The notes under the pieces are model-generated. The model was not told where the DNA came from. It did no database searches and saw only the letters and a program-made list of their open reading frames with translations. The position numbers were made by a program, and so were the translations under genes. Shown in pieces: positions 8,348 to 20,134 of a stretch of DNA of 64,000 nt. The stretch is from Myxococcales bacterium (GTDB lineage Bacteria > Myxococcota_A > Polyangia > Haliangiales > Haliangiaceae), in assembly GCA_947483555.1 (NCBI GenBank), contig CANKMW010000012.1:62001-126000 (forward strand), in the 5' to 3' direction. How positions within the stretch are numbered: the first letter of the stretch is position 1; every line of letters begins with the position of its first letter.

Positions 8348-9868
8348 ATGAGGCTTGCCCGCACCTTCCCCATGACCGGGCCGCGCGCGGCCCGGTCAGC
8401 GACGGCCCTGGCGGTCCTGGCCGCGGTCGGGGCCTGCCCGGCGAACGGCGCCCGCGACGCGCCCGACGGGGGCTGCGTCGGCGCGGCGTGCGCGACCGCC
8501 GACGCGCGGCCGCCGGCGCGGATCTGCGACGTCCGCGACTTCGGCGCCGTCGGCGACGGCCAGACGATGGACACCCTGGCCATCCAGGCGGCGATCGACG
8601 CCTGCGCCACCACCGGCGGCACGGTCTCGCTCCACGACGGCAGCTTCTTGTCGGGGACGATCACGCTGGCGAGCGACCTCACGCTCGACATCTCGCCCGG
8701 CACCACCCTGCTCGGCAGCCAGCGCATCGCCGACTACCCCGACGTCGATCCTCCGATCCAGAACACCCAGCTCGGCAACTGCCGCAAGGCGCTGGTCTAT
8801 GTCGAGGGCGCGGACAACGTCCGGATCGAAGGCGGCGGGACCATCGACGGCAACGCGCGGGGGGTTCCGGACTGGAACGGCAACCGCATCAAGGAGTCGC
8901 TGCGGCCGATGGCCATCTTCGCCACGATCTCGACCCGGGTCACCATCCAGGACCTGCTGGTGAAGGACGCGGCGACCTGGGCGGTGGTGACCATGGAGGT
9001 CGACCACCAGGTGATCCGCGACCTCACCGTCGACAGCAACCTCGGCCCGACCCACGACGGCATCGACGTCGTCGACGGCCACGACGTCCTGATCGAGGGC
9101 TGCACCGTGACCAGCGGCGACGACTCGATCTGCCTGAAGAGCGGCAGCGCGAAGGGGACCGAGGACGTGCTGGTGCGCAACTGCCACACCAGGCAGTCGG
9201 GGGTCGCCAACGGCGTCAAGTTCGGCACCGCGAGCGTCGGCAGCTTCAAGAACATCACGGTCGAGGACGTGGTGATCGAGAACGCGCAGGCGGCCGCGAT
9301 GGCGGTCGAGTCGGTCGACGGCGCCCGGATCTCGAACGTGACGTTCCGGCGCATCACCACCAACAACGTCGGGACGCCGTTCTTCGTGCTGCTCGGCAGC
9401 CGCGATCGCGATCCGACCCGGGTCGGCAGCATCGACGGGCTCGCGTTCGAGGACATCACGGGTGGCAACCTGCGCTACGCGTGGGGCTCGATCGTGACCG
9501 GCACCAAGATCGGCACCCAGACCTTCGGCATCTCGAACATCTCGTTCACCGACATCGACCTCGTGTTCAAGGGCGCCGGGTCGCCGGCGAACCCGACCCC
9601 GTTCACCGACGACAACTTCCCCGAGTACCAGGGCCCGGTCCCGGGCCGGCCCGGCACGTACTACAACCGGTACCCGGACGCGAAGTTCATCACCGGCGTC
9701 GACGGTCGCGAGGACACCGCGTACCACGGCCCCGGCTGGGCGCTGTTCCTGCGCCACGCCACCAACGTGACGTTCGATCGCTGCCGGGTGACCGTGTCGG
9801 GGGCCGACCCGCGACCGTGGCTTGACACCAAGAACACCGCCGCGGTCACCGGCACCTGCGGGCCGTGA
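8348..9868 (+). CDS. Glycoside hydrolase family 28 (polygalacturonase-like) lipoprotein
   Basis: Start placed at ATG 8348, giving 506 aa with a signal MTGPRAARSATALAVLAAVGAC (lipobox Cys about 29). The enzyme is a right-handed beta-helix. The N-terminal CDVRDFGAVGDG and AIQAAIDAC motifs are typical of the pectate-lyase/GH28 superfamily entry strand. GH28 signature pieces are THDGIDVVDG, TSGDDSICLKSG (catalytic Asp pair about residue 257) and GVANGVKFGT, the position of the family RIK/RVK substrate motif. Likely hydrolyses pectin-like polygalacturonate at the cell surface. Confidence 0.9.
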   Translation: MRLARTFPMTGPRAARSATALAVLAAVGACPANGARDAPDGGCVGAACATADARPPARICDVRDFGAVGDGQTMDTLAIQAAIDACATTGGTVSLHDGSFLSGTITLASDLTLDISPGTTLLGSQRIADYPDVDPPIQNTQLGNCRKALVYVEGADNVRIEGGGTIDGNARGVPDWNGNRIKESLRPMAIFATISTRVTIQDLLVKDAATWAVVTMEVDHQVIRDLTVDSNLGPTHDGIDVVDGHDVLIEGCTVTSGDDSICLKSGSAKGTEDVLVRNCHTRQSGVANGVKFGTASVGSFKNITVEDVVIENAQAAAMAVESVDGARISNVTFRRITTNNVGTPFFVLLGSRDRDPTRVGSIDGLAFEDITGGNLRYAWGSIVTGTKIGTQTFGISNISFTDIDLVFKGAGSPANPTPFTDDNFPEYQGPVPGRPGTYYNRYPDAKFITGVDGREDTAYHGPGWALFLRHATNVTFDRCRVTVSGADPRPWLDTKNTAAVTGTCGP

Positions 9869-10222
9869 CGCGGCCGGGCGGCGATCGGCTCCGCGGCCGT
9901 CCTGATCACGGCTGATCACGCCTGATCAGCCCCGGTATATTTCTGGCGCCTGGGGTGGCCACCTCACACGAAGATGCGCCACGAGCGAACACCCTCGAAG
10001 GACCCGCAGCTACATCACCGCACGCGGGTGCTGTTCGCGACCTGCGCAGCTGGGCGGCACGTTGCACACCGGCGGGCGGCGAGTTGCGCCCCGTTACGCG
10101 AGGGCATGGTGCGTGCAGCGTACGAACGGGGGGGGACCTGTGGGTATCGTGGCGCGCGATGCAATGAAACCACGTCGATCGCGTGTCATGGCACGCAATC
10201 TGCTCGCGAGCGCCTCGTGAGG
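9869..10222. other. 354-bp intergenic region with TGATCA iterons
   Basis: Between the GH28 gene and the receiver-protein gene. It holds three TGATCA boxes at its left end (separate entry) and an A/T-rich GGTATATTTC at about 9934-9943 that could act as a -10 region. The rest shows no gene, tRNA or strong hairpin. A run of eight G lies at about 10130. Confidence 0.5.
9903..9928. promoter_or_regulatory. Three phased TGATCA boxes
   Basis: Palindromic TGATCA occurs at 9903-9908, 9913-9918 and 9923-9928, an exact 10-bp spacing that puts all three on one face of the DNA. The boxes end 5 bases before CGGTATATTT, which resembles a promoter -10 region. This looks like an operator array for the downstream transcript or for the convergent end of the GH28 gene. 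The binding protein is unknown. Confidence 0.45.
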
Positions 10223-10585
10223 ATGGCCGCACGCAGGACCATCCTGGTCGTCGATGACGAGCCCATGGTTCGTCAGATCTATCGGCGCGTGCTGACCGAC
10301 GCCGGCTACGAGGTCGTGGAGGCCAGCTCGGGCCCCGACGCGTTGAGCATCCTCGCGGCGGACACCGGGTCCGTCGCCATGGTGATCACCGACTGGCAGC
10401 TGGCGGAGGAGACGAGCGAGGCGCTCATCACGTACATCCTCGCGTTGCGGCCACCGTTGCCGGTCGTGTGCGTGTCGGGCTCGATCGGCGACGGCGTCCT
10501 CCCGGTCCGGGTCCTGGCCAAGCCGATCGATCGTACGACCCTGCTCGCCGTGGTGGCGCAGGAGCTGTCGCTCGCCGGCGGCTGA
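10223..10585 (+). CDS. Single-domain response regulator receiver protein
   Basis: The 120-aa protein (start ATG 10223; GTG 10217 is also in frame) is a CheY-type receiver with no output domain. Key residues are visible: acidic pair Asp11-Asp12 (VVDDEP), phosphoacceptor Asp57 in VITDWQ, Ser in VCVSGS near 86 and Lys100 in VLAKP. It would relay phosphate or act by protein contact. It is convergent with the kinase-TPR gene cluster. No histidine kinase with a HisKA domain is present nearby. The last third of the gene is duplicated at 18752-18846. Confidence 0.9.
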   Translation: MAARRTILVVDDEPMVRQIYRRVLTDAGYEVVEASSGPDALSILAADTGSVAMVITDWQLAEETSEALITYILALRPPLPVVCVSGSIGDGVLPVRVLAKPIDRTTLLAVVAQELSLAGG

Positions 10586-10587
10586 CG
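10493..10587 (+). repeat. 95-bp duplicated segment, intact copy
   Basis: The last 31 codons of the receiver gene plus its stop recur at 18752-18846 with two substitutions (T to A near 10544, G to C near 10580). This copy is in the intact gene. Confidence 0.9.
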
Positions 10588-10653
10588 CCCCGGCGCTGCG
10601 AGCGCGCGGCCGGCCCGCTCAGTGGAATCGTTGGCCGCCAGGCCGTTCACGAA

Positions 10654-13422
<2,769 letters not shown>

Positions 13423-13444
13423 GGATCCTCCTGGCGGGCTCGCA

Positions 13445-16243
13445 CTACGGCCGCCCGCCGTGACGCGCCAGCCAGGTTCGCACCTTCCCCAGCACCAGCG
13501 CCGCGATGGGATCCTGGCTGGCGGCGGCGGCCAGCTCCTCGGCGCGGCGGGCCGCGACGAGGGCCGCGCGGCGGTTGCCGGTCGCCAGCCGCGCGCGCGC
13601 CAGCGCGAAGTACGCCGCCGCCATCGACGCCGGGCTGCTCGGCGACGTGGCCCAGATCGCCATCGCCCCCTGCAGGGCCTCGATCGCCTGGGCGGGCGCG
13701 CGGTCGGCCAGGGCGATGCCGACGCAGGCCAGCGGATCAGCCCGCTCGATGTGATCCGTGCCCATGGACTTCTCGATGATCGCCAGGGCGCGACGACACA
13801 GCGCCTCTCGGCCGGCCGGATCGCCGTCGGTGAGCCCGCCCAGGTTGACCAGGGGCCAGGCGAGATCGGGGTGGTCGGGCCCCGACGCCGCCTCCCAGAT
13901 CGCGAGGGAGCGCTCGAACCCGGCCTTCGCCGCCGCGCGATCGCCGAGCGCCAGATCGGTCAGGGCCGCGTCGTTGAGCGCCCACGCCACCTTGGGATGA
14001 GCCGCGCCGACCGCGGCCTCGAGGACCGTCAGCACCTCGGTCTGACAGGCGCGGGCTTCGCGCAGTCGCCCGGCCTCGGCGTCGAGGTAACAGAGGTTGG
14101 CCCGCGGGATCGCCACCATCGGGCTGTCGGCGCCGAACCGCGCGGAGCCGATCGCGACCGCGCGTTCGTACTGGGCGCGAGCGCCTGCGACCTGCCCCAT
14201 CCGCTCGAGCACGCCACCGAGCGCGAGCACCGCGCTGGTGATCTCGATGGACTCCGGCCCGTGTGTCCGTTCGATCGCGGTCACCGCCTCCTCCAGCTTG
14301 CCCCGCGCGGCCGGCAGGTCGCCGGCCGTTGCCAGGGCGCGTCCGACCTCCATCAGCAGCTTGCTGGCGAGGGCCGGGGAGTCGGCGCGCAAGGTGGCGG
14401 CGCGTGCGGCGGCGGCGACCCCGAGCGCCTCGGCAGCGCGGCCGTCCGCGGCCAGCACGCTGACCAGATCGATCAGCACCTCACCGACCAGGCGGTCCTG
14501 GTGCGTGGTGGCGGCGAGGTCAGCCGCCCGTTCGAGCGTGACGCGGGCGGCAGCGAGATCGCCGACCCAGAACTCGAGGTGGCCGCGCAGGGCCAAGGCC
14601 TCGGCCTGGAACGGTGGGTAGTCGACGGCGAGCGCCCGGGCCGCAATCGACACCGCCAGGTCGCGCGCCACCGGGAACCGGCCCGCGTTGCTCAGCCCGC
14701 GAGCGCGGACCATGTCGCGACGGAGCGTCTCGACCTGGGCGCGGAGCGTGGGATCGGCCGGCGGCGAGACCGCTGCGAGCAGCGAGTCGGCATGGTCGCA
14801 TGGTGCCAGCGACGGCAGCTGAGCGGTCGCCTCGACCGCACGCGGGATCGCGGCGCGATCGGCGATGGTCAGGACCCCGGCCAGCTCGGCGACCTCGTCG
14901 AGCTGGCGATCGAGGCAGCGCATGCGGGCGTCGAGCAGCGCCTCGGACTGCTCGCCGTGCACGCGGGTCGCCCGGCACACCGAGGTGCGCTTCGCCACCC
15001 ACACGTCCGTCCACCGATCGAGGCTGGCCACGGTGCGGCTGGCGGCGCTGGGCGCATACGGCAAGCCGGTGGCGATGAACGCCGCCCGCAGCGCGGCGGC
15101 ACGATCGACATCCCATCGGCCGACCAGGTGGCGGGCGCTGTCGCTGCACGGCGACACCGACGCTGAGCTCCCCGACCGGACGATGGCGAGGACGCCGGCC
15201 GCGCCGACCGCGCCGACCACGACCACGCCCGCCACCGCGATCAACACGCGACGCCGGCGCGCGCTGGACGCAGCGGTCAGCGCGCCGATCAGCGCGTTCA
15301 TCGACGGCCAGCGCGCGCCGGGCGCGGTCGACAGCCCACGCCGGATCGCCGCATCGATGGCCGGCGACACGTCGGCGCGCACCGGGACCAGCACCGCGCC
15401 GCTGATCACGTTGGCCGCGTACTCGGGGAAGGTCTCGCCGGCGAACGGCAACCTGCCGTGCAGCGCCTCGTACATCGCGACGCAGAAGCTGAACTGATCG
15501 GCACGTCGTGAGCCGCCGCCCTCGTATTGCTCGGGCGCCATGTAGCAGGGGGTACCGATCCACGCCCCGACCTGGGTCAGCGGGCTGCGCAGCGCGACCA
15601 CGACCCCGCGGCTCATGCTCGAGCTCGGCGCGATCGCGCCGCTCTCGGTGTCGAGCGCGGCGAGCCCGAAGTCGACCACCTTGATCCGACCGTCGCGGGT
15701 CGCCACCACGTTGCCAGGCTTCATGTCGCGGTGGACCAACCCGGCCCGATGCGCCGCCGCCAGTCCGTGCGCCGCCTGCACGAAGACCGCCACGATCTCG
15801 TCCGCCGAGCGCCGGGTCTCGCCCAGCCACTGGACCAGGTCGACCCCGGGCAAGTGCTCCATCGCGACGAAGATGTCGTCGCCGAGGTGGCCGACGTCGT
15901 GGACGGTCACCACGTTGGGGTGCGACAGCCGGGCCAGCGCCTGGCCCTCGCGCAGCAGGCGCGCGCTCGCCACCCCATCGCGCTCGCCGGTCCGGCTGGT
16001 GCGGATCAACTTGATGACGACGCGCCGGTCGAGCTCCGGATCGTGGGCCTCGTACACCACGCCCATGCCCCCCTCGCCCAGCGGCGACACGATCACGTAC
16101 CGGCCGACGTGGTCTCCGCGCTCCAGCCGGGCGATCTCGGCGGGCGCGGTGTCGACGCGCGCGAGCCGGTCGCGCGACCGGTCAGGCGGCAACGTGTCGG
16201 CCAGCGCCCCCGCGCCGTGCTCGCTAGAGTCTCGCGACGCCAT
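13445..16243 (-). CDS. Second membrane-anchored Ser/Thr kinase with TPR tail (932 aa)
   Basis: Same plan as the downstream kinase. Glycine loop LGEGGMGVV, ATP Lys in RRVVIKLI, HRDMKPGN catalytic loop, DFG in VVDFGLA, YMAPEQ, a TM helix (VLIAVAGVVVVGAVGAAGVLAIV) near residue 350, and repeated TPR helices (GPESIEITSAVLALGGVL, GPDHPDLAWPLVNLGGL) to the end. Start set at ATG 16243; an upstream in-frame ATG at 16309 would add 22 residues of non-conserved sequence. It lies only 22 bases upstream of the other kinase, so both are probably one transcript arising from an old tandem duplication. Confidence 0.92.
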   Translation of the reverse strand: MASRDSSEHGAGALADTLPPDRSRDRLARVDTAPAEIARLERGDHVGRYVIVSPLGEGGMGVVYEAHDPELDRRVVIKLIRTSRTGERDGVASARLLREGQALARLSHPNVVTVHDVGHLGDDIFVAMEHLPGVDLVQWLGETRRSADEIVAVFVQAAHGLAAAHRAGLVHRDMKPGNVVATRDGRIKVVDFGLAALDTESGAIAPSSSMSRGVVVALRSPLTQVGAWIGTPCYMAPEQYEGGGSRRADQFSFCVAMYEALHGRLPFAGETFPEYAANVISGAVLVPVRADVSPAIDAAIRRGLSTAPGARWPSMNALIGALTAASSARRRRVLIAVAGVVVVGAVGAAGVLAIVRSGSSASVSPCSDSARHLVGRWDVDRAAALRAAFIATGLPYAPSAASRTVASLDRWTDVWVAKRTSVCRATRVHGEQSEALLDARMRCLDRQLDEVAELAGVLTIADRAAIPRAVEATAQLPSLAPCDHADSLLAAVSPPADPTLRAQVETLRRDMVRARGLSNAGRFPVARDLAVSIAARALAVDYPPFQAEALALRGHLEFWVGDLAAARVTLERAADLAATTHQDRLVGEVLIDLVSVLAADGRAAEALGVAAAARAATLRADSPALASKLLMEVGRALATAGDLPAARGKLEEAVTAIERTHGPESIEITSAVLALGGVLERMGQVAGARAQYERAVAIGSARFGADSPMVAIPRANLCYLDAEAGRLREARACQTEVLTVLEAAVGAAHPKVAWALNDAALTDLALGDRAAAKAGFERSLAIWEAASGPDHPDLAWPLVNLGGLTDGDPAGREALCRRALAIIEKSMGTDHIERADPLACVGIALADRAPAQAIEALQGAMAIWATSPSSPASMAAAYFALARARLATGNRRAALVAARRAEELAAAASQDPIAALVLGKVRTWLARHGGRP

Positions 16244-16565
16244 CGACTGTTCGGTGTGGATCCGCGACCGAACGGGCCACGCGGTCCAGTGCTCGCCCCA
16301 TCTTGTCATGGTAACAGGCCCGGGACGTGCACCCCAGGCGGCCCAGGCTCCGCTGACGGCCGCAGGTGCTCAGACTCTCTCGCAGCCGCGCGGCACTCGT
16401 GGCTCACGCCCTGCGGCGCGCCTGCGTGTCGCGCTGCTCGGACGACGTCGGCCGGGTTGGCCATCTGATCGCCGAGGATCAAATTTGAGCAGCCTGGCCG
16501 ATCGCGGAAGTGACGACGAATCGACGACGATGCGCGCCGGAGTTTCTTCCGGAGGCCCTCTGCCG
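16244..16565. other. Divergent intergenic region
   Basis: This 322-bp gap separates the kinase pair from a lipoprotein gene. It contains a short stretch (about 16415-16455) reading ACVSRCSDDVG, close to PRCSDDAGC of the lipoprotein at 1839. It may be a leftover of a Cys-rich paralogue. An AT-rich patch GGATCAAATTTGAG lies at 16475-16488. No complete gene is seen. Confidence 0.4.
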
Positions 16566-17309
16566 ATGACCTGTCCAATCGATGCCACCAGGATGTGGCG
16601 GATCTTCGCGCTCGGACTGCTCCTGCCACTCACCGCGTGCACCAGCGCACCCCACCCAGGCGCGCCCGATGCGTCCCCCACCGCAGGCGCCGACGGATCC
16701 CTGGACGGACAGGGCACCGACGCCGGCCCGTGTACGCCCGGCGCCGCGTCCGTGGTCTGCGCCGACTCGGCCACGCTGAGCGCCTGCACCGAGGACACGA
16801 ACTTCGACGGCACCCGCGACGGGCCGCCCAGGACCGCGCAGATCTCCTGCACCGCGTTCTTCCGCAACGTGGGGCCAGCGCGATGTGAGCCCTACAACGC
16901 CACCACCACCGAGGCGGTCTGCACCATGGATGACGGTGGCCCGTGCGGGGTCGTCGTCGCCACCGGACAGTTCACCACCGCGCGTTGCACGACCGACGAC
17001 GCCGTGTGCTTGCTCGACCTCGCCGCCCGGAACTACCTCTGCACGCCCGGAACCGGCATCGCCTGCGGCGCCACCGGTCCGTCGTTCGTGCCCTTCTGCG
17101 CCGGTGACCGGCTGGTGTGGCGCTGCGGCGACGACGGCGACGGCATCGGCCAGCCCCACGTCGACGACTGCACCGCCCTGGGCAACGGCACCTGCGACGC
17201 GGCGACCAACAAGTGCGTCAACATCCAGCGCGACGGAACGTGCAACCTGACCGAGTGGATCTGCGCCGCCGGGCTCCGATGCCAGAACGACGTCTGCGTC
17301 GCCATCTGA
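16566..17309 (+). CDS. Cysteine-rich lipoprotein of unknown function
   Basis: The 247-aa protein is preceded by GGAGG (16551-16555), 10 bases before ATG 16566; a second in-frame ATG at 16593 gives a more compact signal. Signal helix RIFALGLLLPLTAC gives a lipobox Cys about residue 25. A short Gly/Asp/Ala linker leads to a domain with about 18 cysteines and motifs SACTEDTNFDGTRD, CMDDGG-like turns and CAAGLRCQNDVCV at the C-terminus. No catalytic motif is visible. It is probably a disulfide-stabilised surface protein. Confidence 0.75.
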   Translation: MTCPIDATRMWRIFALGLLLPLTACTSAPHPGAPDASPTAGADGSLDGQGTDAGPCTPGAASVVCADSATLSACTEDTNFDGTRDGPPRTAQISCTAFFRNVGPARCEPYNATTTEAVCTMDDGGPCGVVVATGQFTTARCTTDDAVCLLDLAARNYLCTPGTGIACGATGPSFVPFCAGDRLVWRCGDDGDGIGQPHVDDCTALGNGTCDAATNKCVNIQRDGTCNLTEWICAAGLRCQNDVCVAI

Positions 17310-17429
17310 GCGGACCGAAGGCGCAGGGTGGTGGGCGCCACGCCGGACAACGGGTCACGACACGCCTACGGAGGGCTCGCCTGCAACTTCGCTGCACGTG
17401 AGGAGCCTTCGGTGTAGGTTCCCTCCGCC

Positions 17430-18743
17430 ATGCGGACCCGCCTGTCGCGCCTCGTCCTTGCGCTCGTCGTCGCCCTGGTTGCTTGCGATGCCGGCGACCC
17501 ACCGATCCCCACCACCGCCCCTCGACCGCCGGCCCCGGAGGCGACCTCGGCCTTCTCGGTCTCCGGCGGCCGGGCGTGGTACCTGATCGGCGACGCGCTG
17601 ATCCCGGGCGACGATCAGCTGGCGGTGGTGGCCACGGGCCCCGACGCGCGCGTGGTCGACGCCTGGCTGGATGGGCAACACGTCGCCCGCGCCCACGACG
17701 ACGCCGGCTTCCACCTCGCGCTCGAGCTCCAGGCGGTCGCGCCGGGCGAGCACCACGTGCTGCTCGCCGCCGACGGCGCCGACACCGCGTTCGCCGATCT
17801 CCAGTTCCAGCGCAGCCATCCGATGTACGTCACGGTGTCCAACGACTGGGACACCGGCGACCACGCCGACGACAAGCTCGAGCGCCAGGACCGCCTGCAC
17901 GCCGGCCATCCCCACCTGGTGCTCACCCACTTCGTCGGGCCGTACACCTTCACCGACCCGACCGTGAGCGCGGCGCGCGCCCAGCTCCTCGTCGACTGGG
18001 TCACGCGCTACCGTGACACCAAGGGCGACGAGATCGGCCTGCACATCCACCCCTACTGCAACTTCGTGACGACCGCCGGTGTCACGTGCCGCACGACCCC
18101 TTCGTATGGCTACGACGCCGACGTCACCGGCTACACCGTCCGCCTCGGGGCCTACACCCAGCCCGAGCTCGAGCAGATGCTGGCCCGGGCCGCCGAGCTG
18201 TTCGTCGCCCACGGCCTCGGCCGGCCGACGTCGTTTCGCGCCGGCGGCTGGACCGCGACCGGCGACGTGCTCGCGGCGCTCGAGACCGCCGGCCACGTGA
18301 CCGAGGCCAGCGGCTGCAACTGGGCCCGCCTCGAGGAGTGGTCGCGGACCTTCGGCGCCACGCTCTTTCAATGGAACCGGGCCAACTGGGAGCCGATCGG
18401 CGACACCAGTCAGCCGTATTACCCCGCGGTCGCCGACATCCTCGCCGACGCCGCACCGCATCGCACGATCCTCGAGGCGCCCGACAACGGCCTGCTGGTC
18501 GACTACGTGACCACCGCCGAGATGGTCGAGATGTTCGGCAAGAACTTCGACGGCACGGCGCTGACGGCGTCGCGCCATTACTCGATCGGCTACCACCCGA
18601 TCAACTTCAGCGAGGCATTCTTCCGCCGGATCGATGACGCCCTCACCGCGATCGACGCCCACCTCGCGGCCGAGGATCGCGGGCCGGTGGTGTACGCGCG
18701 GATGTCGGATCTGCCCCGGGCCTTCCCGCGACCAGGGTCTTGA
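17430..18743 (+). CDS. Polysaccharide-deacetylase-like lipoprotein
   Basis: A 437-aa protein with signal and lipobox LVAC (Cys about 19) and a beta-rich domain at about 40-130. From about 135 onward it resembles the carbohydrate-esterase/NodB (TIM-like) fold: VSNDWDTGD near 140 (paired Asp as in the family metal site), EIGLHIHPYC near 195-205 (His-x-His metal ligands), and SFRAGGWTATGDVLAALE near 265. These suggest metal-dependent deacetylation of a surface or prey polysaccharide. The end is immediately followed by a duplicated receiver-gene scrap, so the last few residues (PRAFPRPGS) may be non-native. Confidence 0.75.
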   Translation: MRTRLSRLVLALVVALVACDAGDPPIPTTAPRPPAPEATSAFSVSGGRAWYLIGDALIPGDDQLAVVATGPDARVVDAWLDGQHVARAHDDAGFHLALELQAVAPGEHHVLLAADGADTAFADLQFQRSHPMYVTVSNDWDTGDHADDKLERQDRLHAGHPHLVLTHFVGPYTFTDPTVSAARAQLLVDWVTRYRDTKGDEIGLHIHPYCNFVTTAGVTCRTTPSYGYDADVTGYTVRLGAYTQPELEQMLARAAELFVAHGLGRPTSFRAGGWTATGDVLAALETAGHVTEASGCNWARLEEWSRTFGATLFQWNRANWEPIGDTSQPYYPAVADILADAAPHRTILEAPDNGLLVDYVTTAEMVEMFGKNFDGTALTASRHYSIGYHPINFSEAFFRRIDDALTAIDAHLAAEDRGPVVYARMSDLPRAFPRPGS

Positions 18744-18751
18744 TCGGGCAT

Positions 18752-18846
18752 GGCGTCCTCCCGGTCCGGGTCCTGGCCAAGCCGATCGATCGAACGACCC
18801 TGCTCGCCGTGGTGGCGCAGGAGCTGTCGCTCGCCGGCCGCTGACG
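18752..18846 (+). pseudogene. 3-prime fragment of the receiver-protein gene
   Basis: These 95 bases repeat 10493-10587 with only two mismatches. The copy still encodes the receiver C-terminus (VLPVRVLAKPIDRTTLL ending in a stop) but has no start and no N-terminal two thirds. It begins 8 bases after the stop of the deacetylase-like gene. The segment therefore arose by a local duplicative recombination about 8.3 kb from the source. Confidence 0.9.
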
Positions 18847-18858
18847 ACCAGGCGCCGC

Positions 18859-20130
18859 TCAGCGCGTGAAGTGCTCGACCGGCTTGTACTCGGCGGCGCG
18901 ACCGCCCATGTGCCAGGCGAACCAGCGATCGCGGTGGCGACGGGCCACGCGATCGGCGACGCCGTCGAGCCGCGGGATGGCGCGGCGCAGGGTCTCGGCG
19001 CCGAACACCAGCGGAAACCCGGCGACCACCACCAGCGCCCACCCGCCCGCCGGCGGCAGGCGATTGGCGCGGTAGCTCCACGGCGGCAGGAAGACGCGGG
19101 TGAAGCCGCGATGCATGCCGTCGCTCCAGCGCGCGCGCAGCCGCTCGAGGCGTGACGGCGACGGCGGGGCCGGCGGCGCGAACGCCTCGACGTACGAGCG
19201 GCACAGGGTGCGGCCGTCGTCGCCGGCCCGATCCGCACCCTTGACCAGCGTCACGAACACCAGCTGCCAGGCCTCGCGGATGCCGGCCGGGAACCAGCGC
19301 GGGCGCACGCCCATCAGGTGGCCGACGTAGCGCCAGAAGTGCATCATCGCCTCGATGTCGGCGCGCGACGGGCGATAGCCGAGCACGCGCATGGCCAGCC
19401 CCGGCACGAAGCTGCCGCCCATGAGGGTGAGCATCGCGTCGGCCTGGCTGATCGGCACACCCCACGCCGCGAGGTCCCACTCGGGATGGGCGAGCAAGCG
19501 CCGCCGCACGAACACGTGCATCAGGCGCACGCGCAGCGCCGAGGCTCGACCGGCGGCGCCGGGGGCGAGGCCGCCCGGCTCCGACACCGCGATCCAGAAC
19601 GCCACGGTCTCGAGGAAGCGGCGGCGGGTGTTGCCGCCCGCGTAGGCACCGGTGAGCACGAGCGGCTTGGCCACCGAGCTCTCGGCGTAGGCGGCGAGCG
19701 TGATCGCGCCGGCGAAGCGGAAGATCGCCGGGCCATAGCGGCGAAAGACCCGGGCGCCGTGGTCGATGCGGGCGCGGTCGATCCACGGCGGATCGGTGTC
19801 GAGATCGGCGAACAGCGCCCGCAGAGAGGGCGGCGCGTCGGGCACCGACTCGACGCCGCCGGCCAGCGCCTGCTCGAGCATGGCGCGGCCGGTGGCCATG
19901 CCGCGCGTGAGGTAGACCGCGTCGACGAACGCCTCGGCCAGCGGATCGGCATCGTAGTACATCGCGGCGAAGGCGCGGGCCACGTCGTCGGACGGCATCG
20001 GATCGAAGCCGAGCACGGCCCGGCCGGCGGCGCGCAGCCGGCGCGCCCACGGACGATCGCGCTGCTGCCAGTAGCGGAACTCGGTGGGGCGGGCATCGGC
20101 GGCAGCGGCGCTGGTCACGGCCCGCACCAT
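18859..20130 (-). CDS. Oxygenase of the MpaB/DUF2236 family
   Basis: The 423-aa protein starts at ATG 20130, 4 bases after the stop of the upstream aminopeptidase-like gene, so it is likely cotranscribed with it. It matches the DUF2236 (ER-bound oxygenase MpaB / rubber oxygenase catalytic) pattern. A helical fold with RYGPAIFRFAGAITLAAYAESSVAKPLVLTGAY, NTRRRFLETVAFW, GVPISQADAMLTLMGGSFVPGLAMRVLGY and EAMMHFWRYVGHLMGV shows the His/Arg residues that bind haem in the group. Family members catalyse oxidative cleavage of C-C bonds; the substrate here is unknown. The TM-like segment near 370 (WALVVVAGFPLVFG) suggests membrane association. Confidence 0.82.
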   Translation of the reverse strand: MVRAVTSAAAADARPTEFRYWQQRDRPWARRLRAAGRAVLGFDPMPSDDVARAFAAMYYDADPLAEAFVDAVYLTRGMATGRAMLEQALAGGVESVPDAPPSLRALFADLDTDPPWIDRARIDHGARVFRRYGPAIFRFAGAITLAAYAESSVAKPLVLTGAYAGGNTRRRFLETVAFWIAVSEPGGLAPGAAGRASALRVRLMHVFVRRRLLAHPEWDLAAWGVPISQADAMLTLMGGSFVPGLAMRVLGYRPSRADIEAMMHFWRYVGHLMGVRPRWFPAGIREAWQLVFVTLVKGADRAGDDGRTLCRSYVEAFAPPAPPSPSRLERLRARWSDGMHRGFTRVFLPPWSYRANRLPPAGGWALVVVAGFPLVFGAETLRRAIPRLDGVADRVARRHRDRWFAWHMGGRAAEYKPVEHFTR

Positions 20131-20134
20131 ACGC

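Noticed and set aside
16415-16455. Small Cys-rich gene between the kinases and the lipoprotein
   Set aside because: Only about 11 residues resemble a lipoprotein motif, with no start or signal; treated as a possible vestige only.
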